In this document: piece by piece, positions 16,767 through 26,263 of the stretch | Numbering within the stretch: position 1 is the stretch's first letter | How the letters are laid out: each line of letters begins with the position of its first letter | Assembly (NCBI RefSeq): GCF_008579165.1 | Contig: NZ_BKCN01000006.1 | Direction: 5' to 3' (one strand) | Source of the DNA: Iodidimonas nitroreducens | GTDB taxonomy: Bacteria; Pseudomonadota; Alphaproteobacteria; Sphingomonadales; Rhodothalassiaceae | Length of the DNA: 64,000 nucleotides | Translations under genes and position numbers: made by a program | Notes under the pieces: model-generated | The model's input: the letters and a program-made list of their open reading frames with translations, nothing else | Told to the model about the DNA's origin: nothing | The model's database searches: none

Positions 16767-18198
16767 TCAGGCCGTGCCGCCCACAGTCAGTTCATCGATC
16801 AGCATGGTTGGCTGGCCCACGCCCGCAGGCACCGATTGCCCGGCCTTGCCGCAGGTGCCCACGCCATTATCTAGGGCGAGATCATTGCCGATCATCTTTA
16901 CCCGCGTCAAAACATCAGGCCATTGCCGATCAGCGTCGCCCCTTTCACCGGCTCGGCAATCTTGCCGCCCCGGATGCGATAGGCTTCGGTGCAGGAGAAA
17001 ACGAACTTACCCGAGGTGATATCCACCTGTCCGCCACCGAAATTGACCGCATAAAGCCCATCCGGGACGCTGGCCAGAATCTCGCCGGGATCATGCGCGC
17101 CCGCCAGCGCATAGGTATTGGTCATGCGCGGCATGGGTTGGTGCGCATAAGATTCGCGGCGGCCATTGCCGGTGGGGGTCATCCCCATGAGCCGGGCATT
17201 GGTGCGATCCTGCATATAGCCGGTGAGGATGCCATCTTCGATCAGAACCGTGCGGCTGGTGGGGGTGCCTTCATCATCGATGGTAAGTGATCCGCGCCGG
17301 TTGTCGAGCGTCCCATCATCAACCACCGTCACGCCCTTGGAGGCCACCCGCTCACCCATCAGGCCGGAAAAGGCCGAGGTTTTCTTGCGGTTGAAATCGC
17401 CTTCAAGGCCATGGCCGATGGCTTCATGGAGTAAGATGCCCGGCCAGCCCGGCCCCAGAACCACAGGCATGGTGCCTGCTGGCGCATCCACGCTCTCTAG
17501 CGCGACCTCGCCCTGACGAAAAGCTTCATCGACATAATATTTCCATGTCGCCTCATTGAAGAAATCATCATAGCCATGGCGTCCGCCACCGCCAAAGCTG
17601 GCACTTTCCAAACGGTCTCCATTGGCCATCACCAGCGAAACATTGAGCCGCACAAGAGGCCGGATATCCCGCGCCCGGATGCCGCCGGGGCGGAGGATTT
17701 CCACCACCTGCCAGCGCCCGGCGAGGGAGGCCGAGACCTGAACCACCCGGCTGTCAAGCTTCGGGCATAGGCATCGATGCCAGCCAAAAGCGCCACTTTT
17801 TGCGAGAATTCATGGGCATCAAGGGGATTATCGGGGCTATAGAGGTGGCGATTGGTGCCCGGCGGCGGCGGGGCGATGGTTTCGGCATGATGGCCGGAAT
17901 GGCCGTTTTTCACGGCCCGGATGGTTTCGGCAGCGCGCAGGATCGCGGCTTCCGACAGCTCGGATGCATGGGCATAGCCGGTGGCTTCCCCCATCACACC
18001 GCGCAAGCCAAAGCCCTGAGCCGTATCGAATGAGGCGGATTTCAACCGGCCATCATCAAACGCCAGACCTTCTGATTGGCTGTATTCCAAATAAAGTTCG
18101 CCATCATCAAGGCCCATCAGGCTGCGATCGGTGAGGCGTTCCACAGCGCCTTGATCCATTTGGGCATGTGTATAGAAAAAGTCGGGATGAAGGCTCAT
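16767..18198 (-). CDS. tldD: TldD metalloprotease, two frame breaks
   Basis: About 477 residues of the TldD subunit, which with TldE/PmbA forms a zinc protease that degrades unfolded peptides and matures some peptide products. The zinc motif HEAIGHGLEGDF (HExxxH) lies mid-protein, followed by the TVVDDGTLDNRRG segment and the C-terminal Cys region (NGVGTCGKAGQSVPAG). The frame changes near 17761 (YAR-KLDSRVVQVSAS) and near 16920 (LIGNG-PDVLTRVKM); each is repaired by one base. The start at 18198 has AGGAT upstream. The partner pmbA is not in the window. It is divergent from the cox operon, with a palindrome between them. Confidence 0.88.
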
Positions 18199-18553
18199 AA
18201 TGATCCTGTTCTTGTGCTCTGGAAAGTGCGCTGATATCTGGTTTAAAAATCTGCGAGTCTTAGGTGATCACCTATAATTAAGATGTTTGTGGACATCTTT
18301 AAAGGCCGTAAATGGGTGGATAGGGTGATCTTGATGTTTGCCCTTGGGTGATCTCCTGCTATATGTCCGCGCCATGATCTTCTGGCTGCAGGCGGCTGGG
18401 TTCAGAGTTGGAAGAAGGGGCCGGGCAATTTGTCTCATCTGCAAAGCGTGGTTCTTTGCGTATGAAGGGGCAGATAAGGCTTGATAAAAACGGTAAAGGG
18501 CGGGGCTTTCGGGCCAAAACCTGTAAAATAAACTCCTGATGCGGGATTGAGTG
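18199..18553. other. 355-bp divergent region between tldD and the cox operon
   Basis: Non-coding. It contains the 14-bp palindrome TAGGTGATCACCTA, an adjoining hairpin AAGATGT-TTGTGG-ACATCTT (18280-18299), and two more GGGTGATCT copies at 18323 and 18346. A TATAAT (18273-18278) overlaps the palindrome but has no convincing -35. It probably holds the promoters of both divergent units. Confidence 0.55.
18261..18274. promoter_or_regulatory. 14-bp perfect palindrome, likely operator
   Basis: TAGGTGATCACCTA equals its reverse complement and overlaps a TATAAT box. The core GGTGATC recurs at 18324 and 18347. It lies 63 bp upstream of tldD and 280 bp upstream of coxB. The binding protein is unknown. 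Confidence 0.5.
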
Positions 18554-19478
18554 ATGAAGAAGCTTTTCGGCATGATCGGTCTGGCCATGATCGGCGCTTT
18601 AGCAGCTTGCGGGATTTGCCGTCTCGCCAGCCATGGCGCAGGTCGTGCGTAAAGGGGAAGATGGGCTGATGGGCCTGCAACCGGCGGCAACACCGGTGAT
18701 GGAGCAGCTGACGTCTTTTCATGATCTTTTGCTGGTGATCATCACGGTGATCACCCTTTTGGTGGCGGCTTTGCTGGGTTGGGTGATGGTCCGCTATCGT
18801 CGGAAAGCCAATCCGAAGCCTTCAAAAGTATCGCATAATACCGTGATTGAAGTGGTGTGGACGGCGGTGCCCATCCTTATTCTGGTGCTGATCGCCATTC
18901 CCAGCTTCAAGCTGCTTTATGCTCAGGATGTAACCCCGAAAGCCGATCTGGTGATCAAAGCCACGGGGCATCAATGGTATTGGACCTATGAATATCCCGA
19001 TTATGAGAATATGAGCTTTGATGCGCTGATGCTGGCGGAAAGCTTTTATACGGATAAGTCGGCAGAATCGCAGGAAAATCGCCGCGCTGCCGAGCAAAGA
19101 CTGGCGGATTTTCTGGTTCGCGACACACTGCCCGAAACCTATCGCCTGCTCGATACCGATACCCGGATTGTGGTGCCGGTGAACACGGTGGTGAAGATGC
19201 TGGTGACGGCATCGGATGTGCTCCATAGCTGGACCATTCCTTCCTTTGGCGTGAAGGTTGATGCGGTGCCCGGGCGGCTGAACGAAACATGGTTCAAGGC
19301 AACCGAGATCGGCACCTATTATGGCCAATGCTCGGAATTATGCGGCATCCGCCATGCCTATATGCCCATTGTGGTTGAGGTGGTGAGCGAGGAGCAGTTC
19401 AAGCTTTGGGTCGAGCGGACCCGCGCCGAATATGCCTCGGCTTCGGATTTCAAGCGTCTGGCCTCGGCTGGTCGCTAA
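18554..19478 (+). CDS. ctaC: Cytochrome c oxidase subunit II, frame broken in the signal peptide
   Basis: Subunit II (CoxB/CtaC) of the aa3 oxidase, which takes electrons from cytochrome c at its CuA centre. About 308 residues: a signal peptide (MKKLFGMIGLAMIGALAA), two membrane helices (residues ~50-110), then the periplasmic cupredoxin domain with the CuA ligands in YYGQCSELCGIRHAYMPI (two Cys, Glu, His, Met) and the aromatic GHQWYWTYEYPD electron path. The start at 18554 and the mature part (MAQVVRKGEDGL) are in different frames; one extra base or two missing bases between about 18600 and 18613 would join them. First gene of the cox operon. Confidence 0.88.
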
Positions 19479-19513
19479 GTTTTATGCAATATTGACGATC
19501 GAGGAACGATAAC

Positions 19514-21147
19514 ATGGTCAGCACGGCTCACACCCATGATGCATCCGATCACGGCCACCCCACCGGCCTGAAGCGCTATCTGTTTTCCACCAATCACAAA
19601 GATATCGGGATCCTTTATCTGTGGTTTGCAGGCTTTGCCGGGTTGGTTGGCTTTTTGATGTCTCTGGCCATTCGGATCGAGCTTGCCGAGCCGGGCGTTC
19701 AGTTTCTGCCTTTCCTGACGGGCGGTGACATGAATGCCGCCTATCAGCTTTATAATGCCCTGATCACCGGCCATGGCCTGATCATGATTTTCTTCATGGT
19801 GATGCCCGCCCTCATCGGCGGCTTCGGGAATTTCTTCATCCCCATCATGATCGGCGCGCCGGATATGGCCTTTCCCCGGATGAACAATATCAGCTTCTGG
19901 CTGCTGCCGCCGTCTTTGCTGTTGCTGGTTTTGTCGCTTTTCGTCGAAGGCCCTCCCGGGGCTTTGGGTGTGGGCGGTGGCTGGACCATTTATCCCCCCC
20001 TCAGCAGCACGGCGGGGCATCCCGGACCGGCCGTGGATCTGGCTATCCTGTCGCTCCATGTGGCGGGGATTTCATCCATTCTGGGGGCGATCAATTTCAT
20101 CACCACCATTCTGAACATGCGCGCACCGGGAATGACCATCCACAAAATGCCGCTTTTTGCCTGGTCGGTTCTCGTCACGGCTTTCCTGTTGTTGCTGGCC
20201 CTGCCGGTGCTGGCCGGGGCGCTGACCATGCTGCTCACCGATCGTAATTTCGGCACGGCGTTCTTTGATCCGGCGGGCGGTGGCGATCCGATCCTGTTCC
20301 AGCATCTGTTCTGGTATTTTGGTCATCCCGAAGTGTATATCCTGATCCTGCCGGCCTTCGGCATCATCAGCCATATCGTCTCGACCTTTTCCCAAAAGCC
20401 CGTATTTGGTTATCTGGGCATGGCTTATGCCATGGTTGCCATTGGCTTCATCGGCTTTATCGTCTGGGCGCATCATATGTATACGGTGGGCCTTGATGTG
20501 GATACCAAAGCCTATTTCGTGGCGGCGACGATGGTCATCGCGGTGCCCACGGGGGTCAAGATCTTCAGCTGGATCGCCACCATGTGGGGCGGCTCGATCG
20601 AGATGAAAACCCCGATGCTGTGGCTGTTGGCTTCATCTTCCTCTTTACCCTCGGTGGCGTCACCGGGGTGGTGCTGGCCAATGCCGGTGTCGATCAGGTG
20701 CTTCATGATACCTATTATGTGGTGGCACATTTCCACTATGTGCTGTCGCTCGGCGCGGTTTTCGCGATCTTTGCCGCCTTCTATTACTGGATCGGTAAAA
20801 TGAGCGGACGCGATTATCCCGAATGGGCGGGCAAGGTGCATTTCTGGCTCACCTTCGTGGGGGTCAATCTGATCTTCTTCCCCCAGCATTTCCTTGGTCT
20901 TCAGGGGATGCCCCGGCGCTATGTGGATTATGCCGATGGCTATGCCCTGTGGCATGCGGTTTCAAGCTATGGCACCTATCTCACGGGGGCTGGCCTGCTG
21001 TGGTTCTTCGGGCTGGTGGCCTATACCCTCATGGCGGGCAGGAAAGCCCAGCAAAATCCCTGGGGCGAAGGGGCAACCACTTTGGAATGGACCCTCGCTT
21101 CGCCGCCGCCTTTCCATCAATTCAATGAACTGCCCCGGATCAAATGA
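19514..21147 (+). CDS. ctaD: Cytochrome c oxidase subunit I, frame broken once
   Basis: The catalytic subunit of aa3 oxidase, with heme a, heme a3 and CuB, pumping protons while reducing oxygen. About 544 residues and 12 membrane helices. Key features: ITGHGLIMIFFMVMP (heme a His), YFGHPEVYILILP (CuB His and the cross-linked Tyr), WAHHMY (two CuB His), and VVAHFHYVLSLG (heme His pair). A frame change at about 20622 (CTGTGGCTG should be CTGTGGGCTG) interrupts an otherwise perfect match at MLWAVGFIFLFTLGG. An essential gene with a one-base lesion strongly suggests a sequence error. GAGGAAC precedes the ATG. Confidence 0.95.
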
Positions 21148-21186
21148 GCCGTTCATTCCTAACCGACCAATGAGGCTGATCACATC

Positions 21187-22131
21187 ATGAGCGACTCTGC
21201 CAAAACACTGGCCGCGAACAGCCCCCTGAATATCCCCTTGGGCGAGGAACCGCTTGCCCCCTCATGGGGTGGGGATGTGCGTGATTATGCGCGGCTGATG
21301 AAGCCTCGGGTGATGTCGCTTGTGGTGTTTACCGGCCTTGTCGGGCTTTTAATGGCACCGGGGGCGCTGCATCCCGTGCTCGGCTTCGTGGCGGTGTTGT
21401 GCATTGCCATCGGGGCGGGGGCGGCTGGGGCCCTCAATATGTGGTTTGATGCCGATATTGATCGGGTGATGGCGCGCACGGCCAAGCGGCCTTTGCCATC
21501 GGGGCGGCTCACGCCTTCTGATGCCCTGGGCTTTGGCATGGTTCTGGCGGTGGGGTCGGTCACCTTCATGGGGCTGGCAATCAATTGGGTGGCGGCAAGT
21601 CTTTTGGCGCTCACCATCGTTTTTTATGTTCTGGTCTATACCATGTGGCTCAAGCGTCGCACGCCGCAGAATATCGTGATTGGCGGGGCGGCGGGGGCCT
21701 TTCCGCCGATGATCGGCTATGCCGCCGTCACCGGATCGGTGACCATCGATTCACTGGTGTTATTTGCCATCATCTTCTTGTGGACCCCGCCGCATTTCTG
21801 GGCTTTGGCCTTGTTTGTGAAGATGGATTATTCCCGGGCCGGGGTGCCGATCCTCCCCACTACATCAGGCGAGCCGGAAACCCGGCGGCAAATCCTGCTC
21901 TATAGCCTGTTGCTCGCTTTGAGCGGGGTGGCCCCCTTCATTCTGGGCTTTGCAGGCACTGCCTATGGCGTGGTCTCAACCCTTTTAGGCGCGATCTTCA
22001 TCTATCGTGCGTGGCGGCTTTATCGGGGGGATGCCGGGGGTGATAAGCGCCTGTTCACCTTTTCGATTCTTTATCTGTTCCTGATCTTTGCCACTTTGGG
22101 CATTGAAAGCATATTGGGCTGGGCAGGCTGA
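21187..22131 (+). CDS. ctaB: Protoheme IX farnesyltransferase
   Basis: Converts heme b to heme o for the aa3 oxidase by adding a farnesyl group. A 314-residue UbiA-superfamily membrane protein with about eight to nine helices. The Asp-rich prenyl-diphosphate motif is NMWFDADIDRVMARTAKRPLPSG near residue 85, and the second conserved loop (YTMWLKRRTPQNIVIGGAAGAFPP) follows near 155. The last codon overlaps the start of the coxF-like gene by 1 bp (TGATG), so translation is coupled. Length and motifs are normal. Confidence 0.95.
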   Translation: MSDSAKTLAANSPLNIPLGEEPLAPSWGGDVRDYARLMKPRVMSLVVFTGLVGLLMAPGALHPVLGFVAVLCIAIGAGAAGALNMWFDADIDRVMARTAKRPLPSGRLTPSDALGFGMVLAVGSVTFMGLAINWVAASLLALTIVFYVLVYTMWLKRRTPQNIVIGGAAGAFPPMIGYAAVTGSVTIDSLVLFAIIFLWTPPHFWALALFVKMDYSRAGVPILPTTSGEPETRRQILLYSLLLALSGVAPFILGFAGTAYGVVSTLLGAIFIYRAWRLYRGDAGGDKRLFTFSILYLFLIFATLGIESILGWAG

Positions 22132-22253
22132 TGGACCCTGAATTTGAAAAGCGGCGCAAGCAGCGCAATATCGGTCTGGCGCTTGTTCTGGTGGGCATGG
22201 TCATCGTGTTTTTCATTGTGACTTTGGTCAAATTGCAGGAGTTGTCGGCATGA
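22131..22253 (+). CDS. CoxF-like single-helix small protein of the cox operon
   Basis: A 40-residue protein: a charged N-terminus (MDPEFEKRRKQRN), one hydrophobic helix (about residues 14-34, IGLALVLVGMVIVFFIVTLV) and a short KLQELSA tail. It overlaps ctaB by 1 bp and ctaG by 4 bp, so it is tightly coupled. Alphaproteobacterial cox operons often carry such a minimal membrane protein here (CoxF); a role in oxidase assembly or as a small subunit is presumed, not shown. Too short for most automatic calls. Confidence 0.8.
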   Translation: MDPEFEKRRKQRNIGLALVLVGMVIVFFIVTLVKLQELSA

Positions 22254-22867
22254 CGCAGGCCACGAAAAATCTGCGCGCTGTGGGGCTGGCTCTGCTGGCC
22301 TTGGCGGCGTCTGGATCGCTTGCGGTTTTTGCGGTGCCTCTTTACCAGCTTTTTTGTCAGGTCACCGGCTATGGGGGCACCACCCAAAGGGTTGATCAGG
22401 CGGGGGTGGAAATCCTCGATCGGGTGATGGAGGTGCGTTTTGATGGGTCCGTGGATAGCGCGCTCCCCTGGGCCTTCAAGCCTGTGCAAACCACCCAAAG
22501 CGTGAAGGTTGGCGAAACGGCTTTGGCCTTTTATGAAGCCACCAATCTATCGGACAAGGCGATTACCGGTACGGCGGTTTTCAATGTCACACCCCATAAG
22601 GCGGGGCTTTATTTCTCGAAAATCGAGTGTTTTTGCTTTACCGAACAAACCCTGCAGCCGGGTGAAACGGTGAATATGCCGGTGACCTATTTCATCGATC
22701 CCGCGATTGCCGAAGAAGACAATCTCGATGGGGTGTCGCAGATTGTTTTATCCTACACCTTCTTTTATCAGGAAACGCCTGAACCGTCAGCTAATGACAT
22801 TCATGCCGCTCTTGATAAGGGTGCTGCAGATGCGCCAATAAACGAAACCGCTCGATCTAAAGAGTGA
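22250..22867 (+). CDS. ctaG: Cytochrome c oxidase assembly protein CtaG (Cox11)
   Basis: Delivers copper to the CuB site of subunit I. 205 residues: one N-terminal membrane anchor (ALLALAASGSLAVFAVPLYQ) and a periplasmic immunoglobulin-like domain. The copper-binding CFCF motif is KIECFCFTEQ near residue 125, and the early Cys in LFCQVTGYGGTT is also conserved. Length is normal. It overlaps the coxF-like gene and precedes ctaE across a short hairpin. Confidence 0.94.
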   Translation: MTQATKNLRAVGLALLALAASGSLAVFAVPLYQLFCQVTGYGGTTQRVDQAGVEILDRVMEVRFDGSVDSALPWAFKPVQTTQSVKVGETALAFYEATNLSDKAITGTAVFNVTPHKAGLYFSKIECFCFTEQTLQPGETVNMPVTYFIDPAIAEEDNLDGVSQIVLSYTFFYQETPEPSANDIHAALDKGAADAPINETARSKE

Positions 22868-22877
22868 CCAACAATAA

Positions 22878-22900
22878 GGGAGGGGCCTTTGGCCTCCCCG
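22878..22900 (+). other. GC-rich hairpin between ctaG and ctaE
   Basis: GGGAGG(GG)CC-TTT-GGCCTCCC can fold into a stem with a small bulge. There is no following T-run, so it is more likely an mRNA-stability or attenuation element than a full terminator. Confidence 0.4.
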
Positions 22901-22922
22901 ACAGATAAAAGAGAGTATAACC

Positions 22923-23729
22923 ATGGCGGGCGACGTCAAACATGATTATCACCTTGTCGATCCAAGCCCTTGGCCGCTGGTCGGCTCGATTGCGGTTTTG
23001 ATGCTGGCAATTGGCGGCGTTGGTCTGATGCATGATCGGGCCTATTCTGGCTATCTGTTTGCTTTGGGGCTGATCGGCGTGCTTTACACCATGTATGAAT
23101 GGTGGAGCGATGTGGTTCGGGAATCCTTGAAAGGCGATCACACGCCGGTGGTCCAGATCGGTTTGCGCTATGGCATGATCCTGTTCATTGCGTCTGAAGT
23201 GATGTTTTTTGTGGCGTGGTTCTGGGCTTATTTCAATGCCGCCCTTTTCCCCACCGAACAGATCGGCTCGGTGTGGCCGCCCGAAGGGATCGTGACCTTT
23301 GATCCGTGGCATATTCCTTATGTGAATACGCTGGTTCTGCTGCTTTCGGGCACCAGTGTCACCTGGGCGCATCATGCTTTGCTGCATGGGGATCGTCAGG
23401 GTCTGAAGCAGGGTTTATGGGCAACCGTTCTTTTGGGAGCCTTTTTCAGTGCCTTGCAGATCTATGAATATAGCGAAGCGGCTTTCGGCATGTCATCGGG
23501 CATTTATGGCTCCACCTTCTTCATGGCCACCGGCTTTCATGGTTTCCATGTCTTTATCGGCACGCTGTTCTTGCTTATCTGCCTGATCCGCACCTATCGG
23601 GGGCATTTCACCACCGAAAAGCATTTTGGTTTCGAGGCTGCAGCCTGGTATTGGCATTTTGTGGATGTGGTTTGGCTGTTTTTGTTCGCCAGCATCTATA
23701 TCTGGGGCGCGGGATCAGTAACCCATTGA
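22923..23729 (+). CDS. ctaE: Cytochrome c oxidase subunit III
   Basis: A 268-residue membrane subunit with seven helices that stabilises subunit I and supports proton uptake. It starts MAGDVKHDYHLVDPSPWPLVGS, the usual subunit III opening. Conserved stretches are EVMFFVAWFWAYFNAAL, THHALL-type loop WAHHALLHGDRQG, and the C-terminal WYWHFVDVVWLFLFASIYIWG. GAGAG-type purines precede the ATG. The following DUF983 gene overlaps its stop if the TTG start is correct. Confidence 0.95.
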   Translation: MAGDVKHDYHLVDPSPWPLVGSIAVLMLAIGGVGLMHDRAYSGYLFALGLIGVLYTMYEWWSDVVRESLKGDHTPVVQIGLRYGMILFIASEVMFFVAWFWAYFNAALFPTEQIGSVWPPEGIVTFDPWHIPYVNTLVLLLSGTSVTWAHHALLHGDRQGLKQGLWATVLLGAFFSALQIYEYSEAAFGMSSGIYGSTFFMATGFHGFHVFIGTLFLLICLIRTYRGHFTTEKHFGFEAAAWYWHFVDVVWLFLFASIYIWGAGSVTH

Positions 23730-24160
23730 ATCATGAGCCTTTAAATTCCGATCAGCGATTCGGAGAGGAAGCAAACGAGACCGGCAGTTCCTTTCTGCCG
23801 GTTTCTCTGTTCAAGGCCGGACTTTTCTCGCGCTGCCCACGTTGCGGGAATGGGGCCCTTTATTCCGGTTTTCTGAACATCAAACCTTCTTGTTCATCCT
23901 GCGGTCTGGATTTCAGCGGTATCGATAGCGGCGATGGTCCGGCGGTGTTCATCATCCTGATCGTTGGGTTCATCGTGACCTTTGCCGCCCTTTTTGTGGA
24001 AACGCAATTTCAGCCGCCTTATTGGGTGCATGTGGTTTTATGGGGGCCGCTTATTCTGGCCTTGTCGCTGGGGCTTTTGCGGCCTTTAAAAGCCATGATG
24101 GTGGCTTTGCAATATCGCCACAAGGCCGGAGAAGGCACGTCTATGGATGATGATGTCTAG
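23726..24160 (+). CDS. DUF983 zinc-ribbon membrane protein
   Basis: About 144 residues. An N-terminal zinc ribbon (CPRCGNGALYSGFLNIKPSCSSCGLDF, here two CxxC pairs) is followed by two membrane helices (FIILIVGFIVTFAALFVET and a second after YWVHVVL). DUF983 proteins regularly sit between ctaE and surf1 in alphaproteobacteria and are thought to help oxidase assembly; the mechanism is unknown. No ATG lies ahead of the ribbon in frame. TTG at 23726, overlapping the ctaE stop, is the best start I can offer. A hairpin lies inside the 5' coding part. The end overlaps the surf1 start by 14 bp. Confidence 0.75.
   Translation: MNHEPLNSDQRFGEEANETGSSFLPVSLFKAGLFSRCPRCGNGALYSGFLNIKPSCSSCGLDFSGIDSGDGPAVFIILIVGFIVTFAALFVETQFQPPYWVHVVLWGPLILALSLGLLRPLKAMMVALQYRHKAGEGTSMDDDV
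23773..23803 (+). terminator. Terminator-like hairpin after ctaE, inside the DUF983 5' region
   Basis: ACCGGCAG-TTCCTTT-CTGCCGGT is a perfect 8-bp stem followed by TTCTCTGTT, a weak T-rich tail. It lies about 50 bp past the ctaE stop. If it terminates, it would reduce expression of DUF983, surf1 and the peptidase relative to the structural subunits. Confidence 0.45.
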
Positions 24161-24899
24161 GCCGCTGTCTCATCGTTTTGCCCCCGGTTTATGGCCCAGC
24201 CTGCTCACGCTGATCGGTGTTTTGACACTCATCGCCCTAGGCCAATGGCAGGTGCAAAGGCTGGCATGGAAAACCGCGCTGCTGGCCGAGATCGAGGCCC
24301 GCACCAGCGCGCCGCCTGTGGCCCTGCCCAAAGATCTGAGTGCGGATGCGGCTTTGCGGGATTGGCGCTATCGCCCGGTGACTGTGCGCGGGACTTTCGA
24401 TCATGCGCATGAGCTTTATCTGCATCAGGGGCGCGGCTTTCATATCATCACCCCCCTGATCCGCAGGGATGGCGGGGCGCCGGTTCTGGTGGTTCGCGGC
24501 TATGTGCCGGGCGAAAAGCTCTTGCCCGCGCGGCGCCCCGAAGGGTTGGTTTCTGGCCTCATCACCATCGAGGGTCTTGTCAGAATGGCGGGGGAACCCA
24601 ATCTGTTTACCCCGGAGAATGATCCCGCAGGCAATCGCTGGTATTGGCGCGATCTGGAGGCGATGGCGCGGGCTTCCGGTTTGGCGGAAGTGGCGCCGGT
24701 CTATCTCGATAGTCTGCACGATGCCCCCGGGGGGTGGCCGCGTGGGGATACCACCATTTTGGCCCTGCCCAATAATCATCTGGGCTATGCGCTCACATGG
24801 TTTAGCTTCGCTTTGGCGCTTTTGGTGATTTATATCCTCTATGGGCTGCGCCGAGCCAAAGAGACGTCCAAAGAGAAGGCAAAAACCCAAAGCGGATAG
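24147..24899 (+). CDS. surf1: SURF1-family oxidase assembly protein
   Basis: A 250-residue inner-membrane protein that helps insert heme a into subunit I. It has the classical two-helix architecture: one helix near residues 14-34 (GLWPSLLTLIGVLTLIALGQWQV), a large periplasmic domain with RPVTVRGTFDH and PVLVVRGYVPG, and a second helix near 215-235 (LGYALTWFSFALALLVIYIL). The NHLGYALTWFSFA signature is conserved. It overlaps DUF983 by 14 bp and is followed after 53 bp by an M16 peptidase. Confidence 0.93.
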   Translation: MMMSRPLSHRFAPGLWPSLLTLIGVLTLIALGQWQVQRLAWKTALLAEIEARTSAPPVALPKDLSADAALRDWRYRPVTVRGTFDHAHELYLHQGRGFHIITPLIRRDGGAPVLVVRGYVPGEKLLPARRPEGLVSGLITIEGLVRMAGEPNLFTPENDPAGNRWYWRDLEAMARASGLAEVAPVYLDSLHDAPGGWPRGDTTILALPNNHLGYALTWFSFALALLVIYILYGLRRAKETSKEKAKTQSG

Positions 24900-24952
24900 G
24901 GGTTCGCTTCATTTCGAACCATATAGCCGACTGCAAGATCAAGGATTTAGAC

Positions 24953-26263
24953 GTGCTTCACAATCAATTTCACCCTGATGCCAGCCAACAGGATCACGGC
25001 GCGCCCCGACTCACCCGTTTGTCCAACGGTTTGCGGGTCGTTACGGATCATATGCCATCGGTGGAATCCGCCTCGATCGGGCTGATGGTGGATAGCGGGG
25101 CACGCTGCGAGGCGGCATCTGAAAACGGGATGTCGCATCTTTTGGAACATATGCTGTTCAAGGGGACAGCCCGGCGCAGTGCCCGCGATATTGCCGAGGA
25201 AATCGAGACGGTGGGCGGCCATCTCAATGCCTATACCTCGCGCGATCACACGATGTTTTATGCCAAGATTTTGAAAAATGATGTGCCTTTGGCGATGGAT
25301 ATTCTCGCCGATCTTTTTCTCAATGCCCAGATTGATCCTCTTGAGCTTGATCGCGAACGCGATGTGGTGTTGCAGGAAATCGGGCAGGCGGAAGATACGC
25401 CCGATGATATCATTCATGATTATCTGCAGGATGTGGCCTATCCCGATCAGCCCCTTGGTCGGCCCATATTAGGTAGCCGCGAACGGGTGCGGGGATTTCA
25501 GGCCGATGCGGTCAAGCGCTTTTTGAAAAGCCGTTATCGCAGCGATAATACCATCCTCAGCGTGGCCGGGAATATCGATCATCAGGCGGTGGTGGATTTG
25601 GCGGAAAATCTTTTCACCGCCATCCCCACGGGCAGCCCCACGCCCTTCGAGCCTGCCCGCTATCAGGGCGGGGCCTATCATAAGGACCGTGAAACGGAAC
25701 AATTGCACATCACTCTGGGCTTTCCTTCGGTTTCATTTGATGATCCCGACTATTATGCGAGCCAGGTTTTCTCGACCCTTCTGGGCGGCGGCATGTCATC
25801 GCGCCTGTTTCAGGAGGTGCGAGAGCAGCGCGGCCTGGCTTATACGGTTTACAGCTTCCTCAATTCCCATGTGGATTGCGGATTGTTCGGGATTTATGCC
25901 GGCACATCCCCCGAACAGGCGGGCGAACTTTTGCAGGTTATGGCCGGTGAAATGCTGGCCATGGCCGATCATGCCCCTGAAGTTGAAATCGCCCGTGCCC
26001 GGGCACAGTTGAAGGCCGGGATTTTGATGTCTCTTGAAAGCACATCGGCCCGGATCGAACATATGGCCCGGCAATATCATCTGTTTGATCGCTTCATCAG
26101 TCCCGAAGAAATGGTGGCAAAGGTAGAGGCGGTGGATGCCCGCGCTTTGGTTTCGGTGTGCGAGCGGCTTTTGTCTGAAGGGGCGCTGAGCATCGCCAGC
26201 GTTGGGCGGCGGGGCACTTTGCCCGATCCGGATCGGGTGGAGGCTCTGTTCAAGGCGGGCTAA
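24953..26263 (+). CDS. M16-family zinc peptidase (processing-peptidase-like)
   Basis: A 436-residue insulinase-fold metalloprotease. The inverted zinc motif HxxEH is in MSHLLEHMLFKG near residue 60, and the third ligand Glu is near 135 in RDVVLQEIGQAEDTPDD. The second half carries the usual GGGMSSRLFQEVREQRGLAY glycine loop. It resembles the beta subunit of mitochondrial processing peptidase and the rickettsial/alphaproteobacterial PqqL-like proteins. It starts at GTG 24953 with AAGGAT upstream. It closes the cox gene run; substrates are unknown. Confidence 0.92.
   Translation: MLHNQFHPDASQQDHGAPRLTRLSNGLRVVTDHMPSVESASIGLMVDSGARCEAASENGMSHLLEHMLFKGTARRSARDIAEEIETVGGHLNAYTSRDHTMFYAKILKNDVPLAMDILADLFLNAQIDPLELDRERDVVLQEIGQAEDTPDDIIHDYLQDVAYPDQPLGRPILGSRERVRGFQADAVKRFLKSRYRSDNTILSVAGNIDHQAVVDLAENLFTAIPTGSPTPFEPARYQGGAYHKDRETEQLHITLGFPSVSFDDPDYYASQVFSTLLGGGMSSRLFQEVREQRGLAYTVYSFLNSHVDCGLFGIYAGTSPEQAGELLQVMAGEMLAMADHAPEVEIARARAQLKAGILMSLESTSARIEHMARQYHLFDRFISPEEMVAKVEAVDARALVSVCERLLSEGALSIASVGRRGTLPDPDRVEALFKAG

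Noticed and set aside
19514..21147. ctaD and other broken genes as true pseudogenes
   Set aside because: One-base breaks, intact motifs on both sides and essential function fit sequence error better than decay.
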